Assembly (NCBI RefSeq): GCF_900236475.1
Contig: NZ_LT963352.1
Span: forward strand, 7,117,001 to 7,181,000
Reading direction: 5' to 3'
Length of the DNA: 64,000 bases
Origin: Streptomyces chartreusis NRRL 3882
Lineage (GTDB): Bacteria > Actinomycetota > Actinomycetes > Streptomycetales > Streptomycetaceae
The notes under the pieces are model-generated. The model was not told where the DNA came from. It saw only the letters and a list, made by a program, of their open reading frames with translations, and did not search any database. Below are positions 55,989 to 64,000 of the stretch, one piece after another; the first letter of the stretch is position 1; each line of letters starts with the position of its first letter. The position numbers and the translations under genes are program-made.

Positions 55989-58787
55989 ATGCCACGGCGT
56001 AACCCACGCACCGTTCTCGACAGAATGAGAACTCCCCGCGGAATCCCCGGGTTCCTGAAGACCGCATCGGTATGCGCGCTGATCGCGGGCCTCTTGTCGC
56101 CGCTGTCCCAGGCGGCCGCCTCGGAGACGGGGACCGCGCAGGCCACCGCGGCGGCGAACGACCACTGCGGCAACCAGTGTTCGGACATCCTTCCGCCCGG
56201 CCAGAACGGCAACGCCACCCTGGCCCAGATCCTCCTGAACCAGGCCTTCGGAGCCCAGCCCGAGCACGCCGAGGACCAGCTCGGGCCCTACGCCGACCTC
56301 GCCAAGGGGTACACCGGCCTCACCAACGACAAGATCAACAACTTCTTCAACGACGCGTCGTTCGGGGTCCCGGCGGATCAGGTCGCCTCCACCGTCAAAC
56401 CCGCCGGGCGCGGTGACGTGACGATCGTCCGGGACAAGAAGACCGGTGTGCCGCACATCACCGGAACCACCAGGTACGGCACGGAGTTCGGTGCCGGCTA
56501 CGCGGCCGCCCAGGACCGGCTGTGGCTGATGGACGTCTTCCGGCACGTCGGACGAGGTCAGCTGACCTCCTTCGCGGGCGGCGCGCCCTCCAACCAGGGC
56601 CTGGAACAGCAGTTCTGGCGACACGCGCCCTACACCGAGGCCGACCTCCAGGCGCAGATCGACAACGCCGTCGCCACCAACGGCGAGCGCGGCAAGCAGG
56701 CCCTCGCCGACGCCAAGGCCTACCTCGACGGCATCAACGCCTACATCGACGCCTCCGACAGCGGCCGGTACTTCCCCGGCGAGTACGTCCTCACCGGGCA
56801 CAAGGACTCGGTCACCAACGCCGGGAAGATCGAGCACTTCAAGATCACCGACATGGTCGCGCTGGGGTCCGTCATCGGCGCGCTGTTCGGCTCCGGCGGA
56901 GGCGGCGAGGTCAACAACGCGCTCTCCCTGCTCGCCGCCCAGGAGAAGTACGGCGTGGCGGAAGGGACCAGGGTCTGGGAGTCCTTCCGGGAGCGCAACG
57001 ACCCGGAGGCCGTCCTCACCGTCCACGACGGCAGCTTCCCGTACGTGACCAAGCCGGACGACCCGCAGGGCACGGCCGTACCGGACGCCGGCTCGGTGAA
57101 GCCGGAGCCGCTCGTCTACGACCGCACGGGCAGCGCCACCACGGCCAGTGCCACCGACGCGTCCGGCGAGGCGGCGAGGACAGCCCTGTCGTCCGCCAAG
57201 CGCGGCATGTCCAACGCCCTCGTGGTGGGCGGAGAGCACACCGCCAGCGGCCACCCGGTCGCCGTGTTCGGCCCGCAGACCGGCTACTTCGCCCCCCAGC
57301 TGCTGCTGCTCCAGGAACTCCAGGGCCCGGGCATCAGCGCCCGCGGCGCCTCCTTCGCGGGCCTGAGCATGTACGTCGAACTCGGCCGCGGCCAGGACTA
57401 CTCGTGGAGCGCCACGACCTCCGGCCAGGACATCATCGACACGTTCGCCGTCGAACTGTGCCAGGACGACTACCACTACCTGTACCGCGGCACCTGCACG
57501 CCGATGGAGAAGATCGAGCAGAAGAACGCCTGGAAGCCGACCACCGCCGACGGCACCGCGGCCGGCTCGTACACGATGCGCGTCTGGCGCACCAAGTACG
57601 GCCCCGTCGAGTACCGCGCCACGGTCGGCGGCAAGAAGGTCGCCTACACCACCCTGCGCTCGTCCTTCATGCACGAGGCCGACTCCATCATCGGCTTCCA
57701 GATGCTGAACGACCCGGACTACGTGAAGGGCCCGGAGTCGTTCCAGAAGGCGGTGCAGCACATCAACTACACCTTCAACTGGTTCTACGTCGACTCCGAG
57801 CACACCGCGTACTACAACAGCGGCGACAACCCCGTGCGCGCGAACGGTGTCGACGCCGAGTTCCCGGTGTGGGCCCGGCCGGCGTACGAGTGGCGGGGCT
57901 GGGACCCGGCGACCAACACGGCCGACTACACCCCGCCCTCCGCCCACCCCAACTCCATCGACCAGGACTACTACATCTCCTGGAACAACAAGCAGGCCAA
58001 GGACTACACGACCGCGCCCTGGGGCAACGGCTCCGTACACCGCGGCAACCTCCTGGAGGACCGGGTGAAGAAGCTGGTCCAGCAGGGCGGGGTGACCAGG
58101 GCCTCGCTGGTGAAGGCCATGGCCGACGCGGCCACGGCCGACCTGCGGGCGGAGGACGTGCTGCCCAAGCTGCTGAAGGTCGTGGGCAGTTCACCCGTCA
58201 CCGACCCCACCGCCGCGGCCGCTGTCAGCAAGCTGCAGGCGTGGGTCGCCGCGGGCGGCAAGCGCACGGAGACCTCGGCCGGTTCCAAGAAGTACGCCGA
58301 CGCCGACGCGATCCGCATCCTGGACGCCTGGTGGCCGCTGCTGGTCAAGGCCGAGTTCGAACCGGGCCTCGGCAGCGAGCTGTTCGAGGCGATGACCGCC
58401 AACCTCCCCACCGACGAGTCCCCGTCCGCCTCCCACGGCCCGACCGGGTCGCACGCCGGAAGCTCCTTCCAGTACGGCTGGTGGAGCTACGTCGACAAGG
58501 ACATCCGGTCCGTGCTCGGCGAGCAGGTGCGGGGACCGCTGGCCCGCGAGTACTGCGGCGACGGAGACCTCCGCGCCTGCCGAGACACCCTCATCAGCAC
58601 CTTGAAGGAGGCGGCCGGCAAGACCGCGGCCCAGGTCTACCCCGGCGACGACCAGTGCTCGGCGGGCGACCAGTGGTGCGCCGACTCCGTCATCCACCGC
58701 ACTCTCGGCGGCATCAAGCACGGCAAGATCAGCTGGCAGAACCGGCCGACCTACCAGCAGGTCGTGGAGTTCACCTCACACCGGTGA
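55989..58787 (+). CDS. Secreted penicillin acylase-family (Ntn) hydrolase
   Basis: A 932-aa exported precursor of the penicillin amidase/acyl-homoserine-lactone acylase group. After a signal region (VCALIAGLLSPLSQAAAS, cleaved near residue 44) comes the alpha chain (DVTIVRDKKTGVPHITG, FGAGYAAAQDRLWLMDVFR). The autoprocessing site is RGMSNALVVGG near residue 410, giving an N-terminal Ser on the beta chain, here preceded by Met instead of the common Gly. SGHPVAVFGPQTGYFAPQ continues the beta chain. ATG 55989 has GGGAGGAG upstream. Substrates could be acyl-homoserine lactones, penicillin-like amides or lipopeptides. Confidence 0.88.
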   Translation: MPRRNPRTVLDRMRTPRGIPGFLKTASVCALIAGLLSPLSQAAASETGTAQATAAANDHCGNQCSDILPPGQNGNATLAQILLNQAFGAQPEHAEDQLGPYADLAKGYTGLTNDKINNFFNDASFGVPADQVASTVKPAGRGDVTIVRDKKTGVPHITGTTRYGTEFGAGYAAAQDRLWLMDVFRHVGRGQLTSFAGGAPSNQGLEQQFWRHAPYTEADLQAQIDNAVATNGERGKQALADAKAYLDGINAYIDASDSGRYFPGEYVLTGHKDSVTNAGKIEHFKITDMVALGSVIGALFGSGGGGEVNNALSLLAAQEKYGVAEGTRVWESFRERNDPEAVLTVHDGSFPYVTKPDDPQGTAVPDAGSVKPEPLVYDRTGSATTASATDASGEAARTALSSAKRGMSNALVVGGEHTASGHPVAVFGPQTGYFAPQLLLLQELQGPGISARGASFAGLSMYVELGRGQDYSWSATTSGQDIIDTFAVELCQDDYHYLYRGTCTPMEKIEQKNAWKPTTADGTAAGSYTMRVWRTKYGPVEYRATVGGKKVAYTTLRSSFMHEADSIIGFQMLNDPDYVKGPESFQKAVQHINYTFNWFYVDSEHTAYYNSGDNPVRANGVDAEFPVWARPAYEWRGWDPATNTADYTPPSAHPNSIDQDYYISWNNKQAKDYTTAPWGNGSVHRGNLLEDRVKKLVQQGGVTRASLVKAMADAATADLRAEDVLPKLLKVVGSSPVTDPTAAAAVSKLQAWVAAGGKRTETSAGSKKYADADAIRILDAWWPLLVKAEFEPGLGSELFEAMTANLPTDESPSASHGPTGSHAGSSFQYGWWSYVDKDIRSVLGEQVRGPLAREYCGDGDLRACRDTLISTLKEAAGKTAAQVYPGDDQCSAGDQWCADSVIHRTLGGIKHGKISWQNRPTYQQVVEFTSHR

Positions 58788-58817
58788 CACCGGACAGGCC
58801 CTGGGGCGGGCGGCGGG

Positions 58818-60134
58818 TCAGCGGATGCGGCCCGCCGCCAGCACCAGCCGGGCCAGTTCCTCGTGCAGGATGTCGCTGTGGGCGCCGGCGGGCGGGCCAC
58901 CGCGTCTGACCACCGCCGCCGCGTCGACGTTCACGCACCCCGAGGCGGGCAGCTTCGCCCGCAGGGCCTCGGCGAGGGTGTACGCGCGCGTGCCCGGCAC
59001 CGCCTGCACCCCGTCGTAGCCCATCGCACCCCACTTGGCGCCCAGCGCCCGCCCCAGGTCGAGGCCGGCGACCGACCGGCTGTCGCCCGCCATGCGGGAG
59101 GCCAGCGGATACATCGTGCCCAGGGCCGAGTCGTGCCGGGAGTGGCAGCACACCAGGGGACCGTCGACGCGGTTCTGCTGCCCCTGGAGCACCCCTCCGG
59201 CGCGGGCGTCGTGCGGCAGCCGGGCCGCGAAAGCGTAGTGCGAGAACGCCCCTTGGAGCAGCGTCACCGACTTCACCGTCCGCACGCCCTCGGGCAGGCC
59301 GCGCAGCGCGAACGACACCAGCCGCGCGCCGAAACTGTGCCCCACCAGGTGCACGCGCACGCCCGGCGCCGCCTTCGCGAGCTGCCCGACGACCCGGCCG
59401 AGACCCCGCTCGCCGACGGTTCCCGCACGTCGCTTCATCGCGTAGTACGTCGCCTGCCGCAGCAGCTCGTGCGCCCCCTCCCAGGGGTTGGGGAGGCCGA
59501 ACCCCTGCTGGGCGCCGGACGCTTCGGGCCCCGCCAGCGCCCGCGCGAACTCCTCGCAGGCCGCCGCCGAGGAGCCGGCCAGCATCTCCGGCTCGCTCTG
59601 CGGCACGCCCTCCGCCACGGTGTCCGCCGCGAACAGCGCCTGCGGCCCGGGCGCCACCACCTCGACCAGCAGCCGCACCAGCCGCCCGAACTCCTCCAGC
59701 TCGGCCTCCTGCGGCGGCTGCTGCTCCAGCAACCGGGCGATCTGGTCGACCAGGATCGCCCGGCCCGGGAAGGACTCCAGCAGCGCGTGCCGCGTGTCCT
59801 TGTCGAGCACCGGGCGCCCGGGGGCCCCGGCCGCCACGGCCCGCGGGAAGTCCGGGATCGGTTCGTCGGAGAACCGCATGGCCGGCCACAGCACCCCGAC
59901 GTACCCGATCCGGGCCGCCGGGGCCAGCCGCGGAACGGGAGCCAGGAACCGGTCGTAGAGCCGGGTCGCACCCGAGCGGTCGTTGTTCCAGCCGTGTGCG
60001 AAGACGACCAGGTCGCGCACCTTCCGTTCGGTCACCCCGGCGAGCAGCCGGTCGCGCGGGCGGCCCGCCGGGTCGCCGTCCGCGTCGAAGGTCAGCTCCC
60101 AGTAGGGAGTCACACTCATCGCCGGATCCGCCAT
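58818..60134 (-). CDS. Alpha/beta hydrolase
   Basis: A 438-aa cytoplasmic hydrolase. VVFAHGWNNDRSG marks the oxyanion region and VHLVGHSFGARLVSFALRG holds the nucleophile Ser; the C-terminal HSDILHEELARLVL provides the His. The long middle insertion (about 90-240) is helical and acidic. Streptomyces relatives are sometimes misannotated as kinases; no kinase motif exists here. ATG 60134 follows GGGGGCC. It sits after namZ on the same strand and tail-to-tail with the acylase gene. Substrate unknown. Confidence 0.8.
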   Translation of the reverse strand: MADPAMSVTPYWELTFDADGDPAGRPRDRLLAGVTERKVRDLVVFAHGWNNDRSGATRLYDRFLAPVPRLAPAARIGYVGVLWPAMRFSDEPIPDFPRAVAAGAPGRPVLDKDTRHALLESFPGRAILVDQIARLLEQQPPQEAELEEFGRLVRLLVEVVAPGPQALFAADTVAEGVPQSEPEMLAGSSAAACEEFARALAGPEASGAQQGFGLPNPWEGAHELLRQATYYAMKRRAGTVGERGLGRVVGQLAKAAPGVRVHLVGHSFGARLVSFALRGLPEGVRTVKSVTLLQGAFSHYAFAARLPHDARAGGVLQGQQNRVDGPLVCCHSRHDSALGTMYPLASRMAGDSRSVAGLDLGRALGAKWGAMGYDGVQAVPGTRAYTLAEALRAKLPASGCVNVDAAAVVRRGGPPAGAHSDILHEELARLVLAAGRIR

Positions 60135-60240
60135 GACAGGCCCCCTGTCCCCCGGGTGACGCACGCGATGTGGCGCATCGTCCTGCCAACGGGGGAGCTT
60201 GGCCATACGTCACGGGCGCATTGGGCGAGGGGTGCCGCTT

Positions 60241-61476
60241 TCAGCGGTAGAGGAGGTACTTCCGCCGCATCCTCCGGAACGCCGCCAGCTCCTCCCGCCA
60301 CCCCGCCACGACCTCGTCGGTGTCCGCGCCCGCGTCGATCATCGTGCGCACGCGCGCGGAGCCGGTGAGTTTGTCGATCCAGTTGTCGGAGCGCCAGGCG
60401 AACCCGCTCCACACCTTCCTGGCCGTCACGAGCAGGGCGATTCCCGTCCGTACGGGATCGAAGGCGTCCCGGTCGTGCACATGGACCTGCACACCGCCGA
60501 TCGTCCTGCCCTGGAACTTGGAGAAGGTGGGCGCGAAGTACGCCTCCCGGAAGCGCACGCCGGGCAGGGCGAGTTCGTTCGCGGCGGCGGCCCAGCGCCG
60601 GTCGATGCCCTCGGCGCCGAGCAGTTCGAACGGCCGGGTCGTGCCACGCCCCTCCGACAGGTTCGTGCCCTCGAACAGACACGTCCCCGAGTAGACCAGG
60701 GCCGTCTCCGGCGTCGGCATGTTCGGGCTCGGCGGCACCCAGGGCAGCCCGGAGGCGTCGTAGAAGTCCGAGCGCTTCCAGCCCGACATCGGCACGGTCT
60801 CCAGCGGCACCGGCTCGGTCAGGAACTCCTTGTTGAACAGGCGTGCCAGCTCGGCGACGGTCATCCCGTGGGCCTGGGAGACGGGCTGCCGCCCGACGAA
60901 CGTGGCGAACTCCTTGTGCAGGACGGGCCCCAGGGCCGCCCGGCCGGTCACCGGGTTGGGCCGGTCCAGGACCACGAACCGCTTGCCGGCGAGCTGCGCC
61001 GCCTCCATGCAGTCGTACAGGGTCCAGATGTACGTGTAGAAGCGGGCGCCGACGTCCTGGATGTCGAACACGACCGTGTCCACGCCGGACGCGGTGAAGA
61101 CGTCGGCGAGCGGCCGGCCGCTCTTGAGGTAGGTGTCGTAGACGGGCAGGCCGGTCGCCGGGTCGTCGTAGCGGCCCTCGGAGCCGCCGGCCTGGGCGGT
61201 GCCGCGGAAGCCGTGCTCGGGGCCGAAGACGGCCCTCAGATCCACTCGGGTGTCCGCGTGCATGACGTCGACGATGTGGCGGACGTCGCGGGTGATGCCG
61301 GTGGGGTTGGTGACGATTCCGACCTTCTGGCCGTCGAGCAGGGTGTAGCCGTCGTGGGCGAGTCGTTCGAAGCCGGTGCGGAGTTGTCTGTGGCGCTGGG
61401 CGGCGGTTGCCGTGGGTGTGGCCGAGACGGTTGCTGCCGCGGCCGTCGTGAGTACGGTTCGTCTGGAAGGGCGCAT
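60241..61476 (-). CDS. namZ: Exo-beta-N-acetylmuramidase NamZ (DUF1343)
   Basis: A 411-aa exported glycosidase. The N-terminus RPSRRTVLTTAAAATVSA is a twin-arginine signal. The Rossmann-like N-domain has VGIVTNPTGITRDVRHIVDVM, FGPEHGFRG and DTVVFDIQDVGARFYTYIWTL; the C-domain includes SGTCLFEGTNLSEGRGTTRPFELLGAEGID. These are the hallmarks of DUF1343, shown in Bacillus to release MurNAc from muropeptides. Length fits. ATG 61476 has GGAGG 10 bases upstream. It would act outside the membrane in cell-wall recycling. Confidence 0.9.
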   Translation of the reverse strand: MRPSRRTVLTTAAAATVSATPTATAAQRHRQLRTGFERLAHDGYTLLDGQKVGIVTNPTGITRDVRHIVDVMHADTRVDLRAVFGPEHGFRGTAQAGGSEGRYDDPATGLPVYDTYLKSGRPLADVFTASGVDTVVFDIQDVGARFYTYIWTLYDCMEAAQLAGKRFVVLDRPNPVTGRAALGPVLHKEFATFVGRQPVSQAHGMTVAELARLFNKEFLTEPVPLETVPMSGWKRSDFYDASGLPWVPPSPNMPTPETALVYSGTCLFEGTNLSEGRGTTRPFELLGAEGIDRRWAAAANELALPGVRFREAYFAPTFSKFQGRTIGGVQVHVHDRDAFDPVRTGIALLVTARKVWSGFAWRSDNWIDKLTGSARVRTMIDAGADTDEVVAGWREELAAFRRMRRKYLLYR

Positions 61477-61599
61477 GGGTGGGTGGCCTCCGTGATCCGT
61501 TTTGTGCCGCTTTCGTGGTGGCTGCTCGCGCGACGCGGCGGAGCCGCGCATCGGTGCGGCCCCGCGCCCCTAAGGTGCTGCGCCACCCCCTTCCTTGAA

Positions 61600-61617
61600 A
61601 CATACCGACCGGTTAGT
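61600..61617. promoter_or_regulatory. TetR-type operator before SDR/FadD operon
   Basis: ACATACCGACCGGTTAGT has the ACCG-N2-CGGT core and matches the MHS-transporter box (46812-46829) at 16 of 18 bases. It ends 36 bases before the SDR start. Confidence 0.65.
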
Positions 61618-61653
61618 CTGGCGCCACTGCTGGAGCCGCGTCTGAGGAGACCG

Positions 61654-62427
61654 ATGGTGGGAGCCTTTCAAGGGGCCGGAGTCGTTGTCACGGGGGCCGG
61701 GGGCGGGATCGGGGCCGCGCTCGCGCGCCGTTTCGCCGCAGAGGGAGCCCGGGTCGTCGTCAACGACCTGGACGCCGAGCGGGCCAAGCACGTCGCGGAC
61801 GAGGTCGGGGGGATCGCCGTGACCGGCGACGCCTCGGCGATCGTCGCCGACGCCCGCGACGCGCTCGACGGGACCGTCGACGTGTACTGCGCCAACGCCG
61901 GTGTCGCCTTCGAGGGCGGTCACGCGGACGCGCCCCTGGACGAGAAGGCCTGGGCGACCTCCTGGGACGTGAACGTCATGGCGCACGTCCGGGCCGCTCA
62001 TGAGCTGCTGCCCGGCTGGCTGGAGCGGGGCAGCGGACGGTTCGTCTCCACCGTCTCCGCCGCCGGGCTGCTCACCATGATCGGCGCCGCGCCCTACGCC
62101 GTCACCAAGCACGGCGCCCTCGCCTTCGCCGAGTGGCTGTCGCTGACGTACCGGCACCGGGGCGTGAAGGTCCACGCCATCTGCCCGCAGGGCGTCCGTA
62201 CCGACATGCTGGCCGCCACCGGCAGCGCGGGCGACCTGGTGCTCCAGCCGACCGCGATCGAGCCGGAGGCCGTGGCGGACGCCCTGGTGACGGGCATCGA
62301 GGAGGACCGCTTCCTGATCCTGCCGCACCCCGAGGTCGCCGGGTACTACCAGGCCCGGGCCGGTGACCCCGACCGGTGGCTGACCGGCATGAACCGCATC
62401 CAGCAGCAGTGGGAGGAGAACCGGTGA
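61654..62427 (+). CDS. Short-chain dehydrogenase/reductase
   Basis: A 257-aa NAD(P)-dependent oxidoreductase. TGAGGGIG is the cofactor loop, CANAG the NNAG-like motif, and Ser (VSTVSAAG), Tyr (APYAVTKHG) and Lys form the catalytic set. ATG 61654 has GAGGAG 5 bases upstream. The stop overlaps the ligase start (GTGA), so it acts in the same pathway, likely oxidising or reducing a hydroxyacyl or fatty alcohol intermediate. Confidence 0.88.
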   Translation: MVGAFQGAGVVVTGAGGGIGAALARRFAAEGARVVVNDLDAERAKHVADEVGGIAVTGDASAIVADARDALDGTVDVYCANAGVAFEGGHADAPLDEKAWATSWDVNVMAHVRAAHELLPGWLERGSGRFVSTVSAAGLLTMIGAAPYAVTKHGALAFAEWLSLTYRHRGVKVHAICPQGVRTDMLAATGSAGDLVLQPTAIEPEAVADALVTGIEEDRFLILPHPEVAGYYQARAGDPDRWLTGMNRIQQQWEENR

Positions 62428-64000
62428 CCGAGTCCCGTTACGCGGCCAAGCCCTGGCTGGAGCTGCTGAGCGACGCCCAGAAAGGCGCGATAAGCCCCGC
62501 CGGCTCCCTCGTGCACGCCCTGCGCCGGGCCGTGGCGAAGACGCCGGACAGCGACTTCCTGGCCTACTTCGACGGCCGCCTGACCTACCGGGACGTCGAC
62601 GAGCTCAGCGACTCCGTCGCCGGGCATCTCGCGGCGCGCGGACTTCAGCGCGGCGACCGGGTCGCGGTCCTGCTCCAGAACTCCCCGCACTTCGTGCTCG
62701 CCGTGCTGGGCGCCTGGAAGGCGGGCGCGGTCGTCGTGCCCGTCAACCCGATGTACAAGTCGGGCGAGGTGTCCCACGTCCTGCGCGACGGCGAGGTCGC
62801 CGCGCTGATCTGCTCGGACCGGGCGTGGGAGTCGTATCTGCGCGAGACGGCGGCCGACTCGCCCGTGCGGATCGTGCTCACCGGGTGCGAGCTGGACTTC
62901 CAGACGCGGGACGACGCGCGCGTGCTGACCTTCGAGCGGCTGCCGCAGGCCCCGGACGCCGACGACCTGGTGACCGTGGCGCGGGCCGGGAACAAGGCTC
63001 CCGAGGACCGGGACCCCGATCCCTGCGACATCGCGCTGATCAGCTACACCTCGGGCACCAGCGGCACGCCCAAGGGCGCCACCAACACGCACGGCAACAT
63101 CATGTACAACGCCGAGCGGCAGCGGACCGGTCTCGGTCTGCCCGAGCGGCCCGTGTACTTCGCGCTGGCGCCGCTGTTCCACATCACCGGCATGGTCTGC
63201 CAGTTCGGCGCCTGCCTGAACAGTGCGGGCACGCTCGTGCTGGCCTACCGCTTCGAGGCCGGCGTGGTCCTCGACGCGTTCGCCGAGCACCGCCCGCACT
63301 ACACCGTCGGCCCGTCCACGGCCTTCATGGCGCTGGCCGCGCACCCGTCCGTCACCCGGGACCACTTCTCCTCCTTCCGGGTGATCTCCTCCGGCGGTGC
63401 CCCGCTGCCGCCCGCGCTGGTGGAGAAGTTCCGGGCGGGCTTCGGGCCGTACATCCGCAACGGCTACGGGCTGACCGAGTGCACCGCGCCGTGCGCCTCC
63501 GTGCCGCCCGGTCTGGAGGCGCCCGTCGACCCGGTCTCCGGGACCCTCGCGGTCGGCCTGCCCGGCCCCGACACGGTCGTACGGATCGTCGACGACAACG
63601 GCGACGAGGTGCCGTTCGGCGAGCAGGGCGAGATCGTCGTCCGGGGGCCGCAGGTCGTGCCCGGCTACTGGCGGCGCCCCGACGCCACCGCCGAGACGTT
63701 CCCCGGCGCCGAACTGCGCACCGGCGACATCGGCTTCATGGACGAGCGGGGCTGGCTGTACGTCGTGGACCGCAAGAAGGACATGATCAACGCGTCCGGC
63801 TTCAAGGTGTGGCCGCGCGAGGTCGAGGACGTGCTCTACACGCACCCGGCGGTGCGCGAGGCCGCCGTCGTGGGCGTGCCGGACGGGTATCGCGGTGAGA
63901 CCGTCAAGGCGTACATCAGCCTGCGTCCGGACGCGGACACGGACCCGGATGCACTCGCCTCCTACTGCAAGGAGAGACTGGCCGCCTACAAATACCCGCG
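62424..64000 (+). CDS. fadD: Fatty acyl-CoA ligase (AMP-forming), runs off the window
   Basis: At least 525 aa, incomplete at the 3' end. GTG 62424 follows GGGAGGAG and overlaps the SDR stop. ANL-superfamily motifs: SYTSGTSGTPKGATNT (P-loop), NGYGLTECT (motif II), LRTGDIGFMDERGWLYVVDR and KDMINASGFKVWPREVE (hinge). It activates a fatty or aryl acid to its CoA thioester. With the SDR, the acyl-CoA dehydrogenase and MaoC nearby, beta-oxidation of an unusual acid is plausible. The reading frame stays open to base 64000. Confidence 0.9.
   Translation, partial: MTESRYAAKPWLELLSDAQKGAISPAGSLVHALRRAVAKTPDSDFLAYFDGRLTYRDVDELSDSVAGHLAARGLQRGDRVAVLLQNSPHFVLAVLGAWKAGAVVVPVNPMYKSGEVSHVLRDGEVAALICSDRAWESYLRETAADSPVRIVLTGCELDFQTRDDARVLTFERLPQAPDADDLVTVARAGNKAPEDRDPDPCDIALISYTSGTSGTPKGATNTHGNIMYNAERQRTGLGLPERPVYFALAPLFHITGMVCQFGACLNSAGTLVLAYRFEAGVVLDAFAEHRPHYTVGPSTAFMALAAHPSVTRDHFSSFRVISSGGAPLPPALVEKFRAGFGPYIRNGYGLTECTAPCASVPPGLEAPVDPVSGTLAVGLPGPDTVVRIVDDNGDEVPFGEQGEIVVRGPQVVPGYWRRPDATAETFPGAELRTGDIGFMDERGWLYVVDRKKDMINASGFKVWPREVEDVLYTHPAVREAAVVGVPDGYRGETVKAYISLRPDADTDPDALASYCKERLAAYKYP

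Overview
The window is a high-GC actinobacterial chromosome segment, almost certainly Streptomyces. Evidence: strong G/C third-codon bias, many GTG and TTG starts behind GGAGG-type ribosome sites, stop-start overlaps (ATGA, GTGA, TTGA), many secreted hydrolases, and a dense set of TetR/GntR/MarR regulators. The gene content and order (dnaE2 with a Y-family polymerase, secreted lipase, LPMO, SGNH lipase, hmgA, soxR) match my memory of the S. coelicolor chromosome between about SCO1739 and SCO1690, read in reverse; this was not checked by alignment. No rRNA, tRNA, CRISPR array or insertion sequence was recognised.

Layout. 0-5 kb: an SOS-type mutagenesis pair (dnaE2 plus an inactive-looking Y-family protein) behind a LexA-like box, then a cupin/MarR divergon with two palindromic operators. 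5.7-12 kb: secreted triacylglycerol lipase, a wall-anchored AA10 LPMO, and small housekeeping genes (methyltransferase, DUF402, double GNAT, YtrA-type GntR, DUF72). 12-18.7 kb: an AAA ATPase, a translationally coupled GT2-GT2-deacetylase operon, a subtilisin and an SGNH lipase. 18.7-27 kb: a Ser/Thr kinase, then a DUF4331 - TPR - NicO metal transporter operon divergent from an ECF sigma/anti-sigma pair. 27-30 kb: a DrrAB-like ABC exporter and its TetR regulator with two clear operators. 30-33.4 kb: homogentisate dioxygenase with a GntR regulator and a stand-alone type ISP specificity-like protein. 33.5-40 kb: lipoprotein, TetR, molybdopterin oxidoreductase, CitMHS citrate transporter, MFS exporter. 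40-42.6 kb: a secreted protein and a class F-like sortase whose N-terminus is 20 tandem copies of a 14-residue repeat. 42.7-50 kb: an MsiK-like ATPase, aldehyde and alcohol dehydrogenases, MHS and DMT transporters, ArsR regulator. 50-54 kb: TetR/acyl-CoA dehydrogenase, TetR/MaoC and SoxR. 54-64 kb: BKACE enzyme, a zinc-ribbon protein, a penicillin-acylase-type hydrolase, an alpha/beta hydrolase, NamZ, and an SDR-fatty acyl-CoA ligase pair running off the end.

How genes work together. Several local circuits can be read from operator-like palindromes: the MarR protein on itself and the cupin; a TetR on the DrrAB-like exporter; a TetR at 50 kb that shares an AAACTAGC-type palindrome with the distant aldehyde/alcohol dehydrogenase operon; a TetR at 52 kb with CTAAGC palindromes in front of itself and maoC; and a near-identical 18-bp box in front of the MHS transporter (46.8 kb) and the SDR/FadD operon (61.6 kb). 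Together the 44-53 kb and 61-64 kb genes look like a dispersed fatty-acid or aldehyde degradation set. The two most unusual items are the repeat-extended sortase (40.7-42.6 kb) and the ECF-linked DUF4331/TPR/His-rich NicO module (20.4-27 kb).
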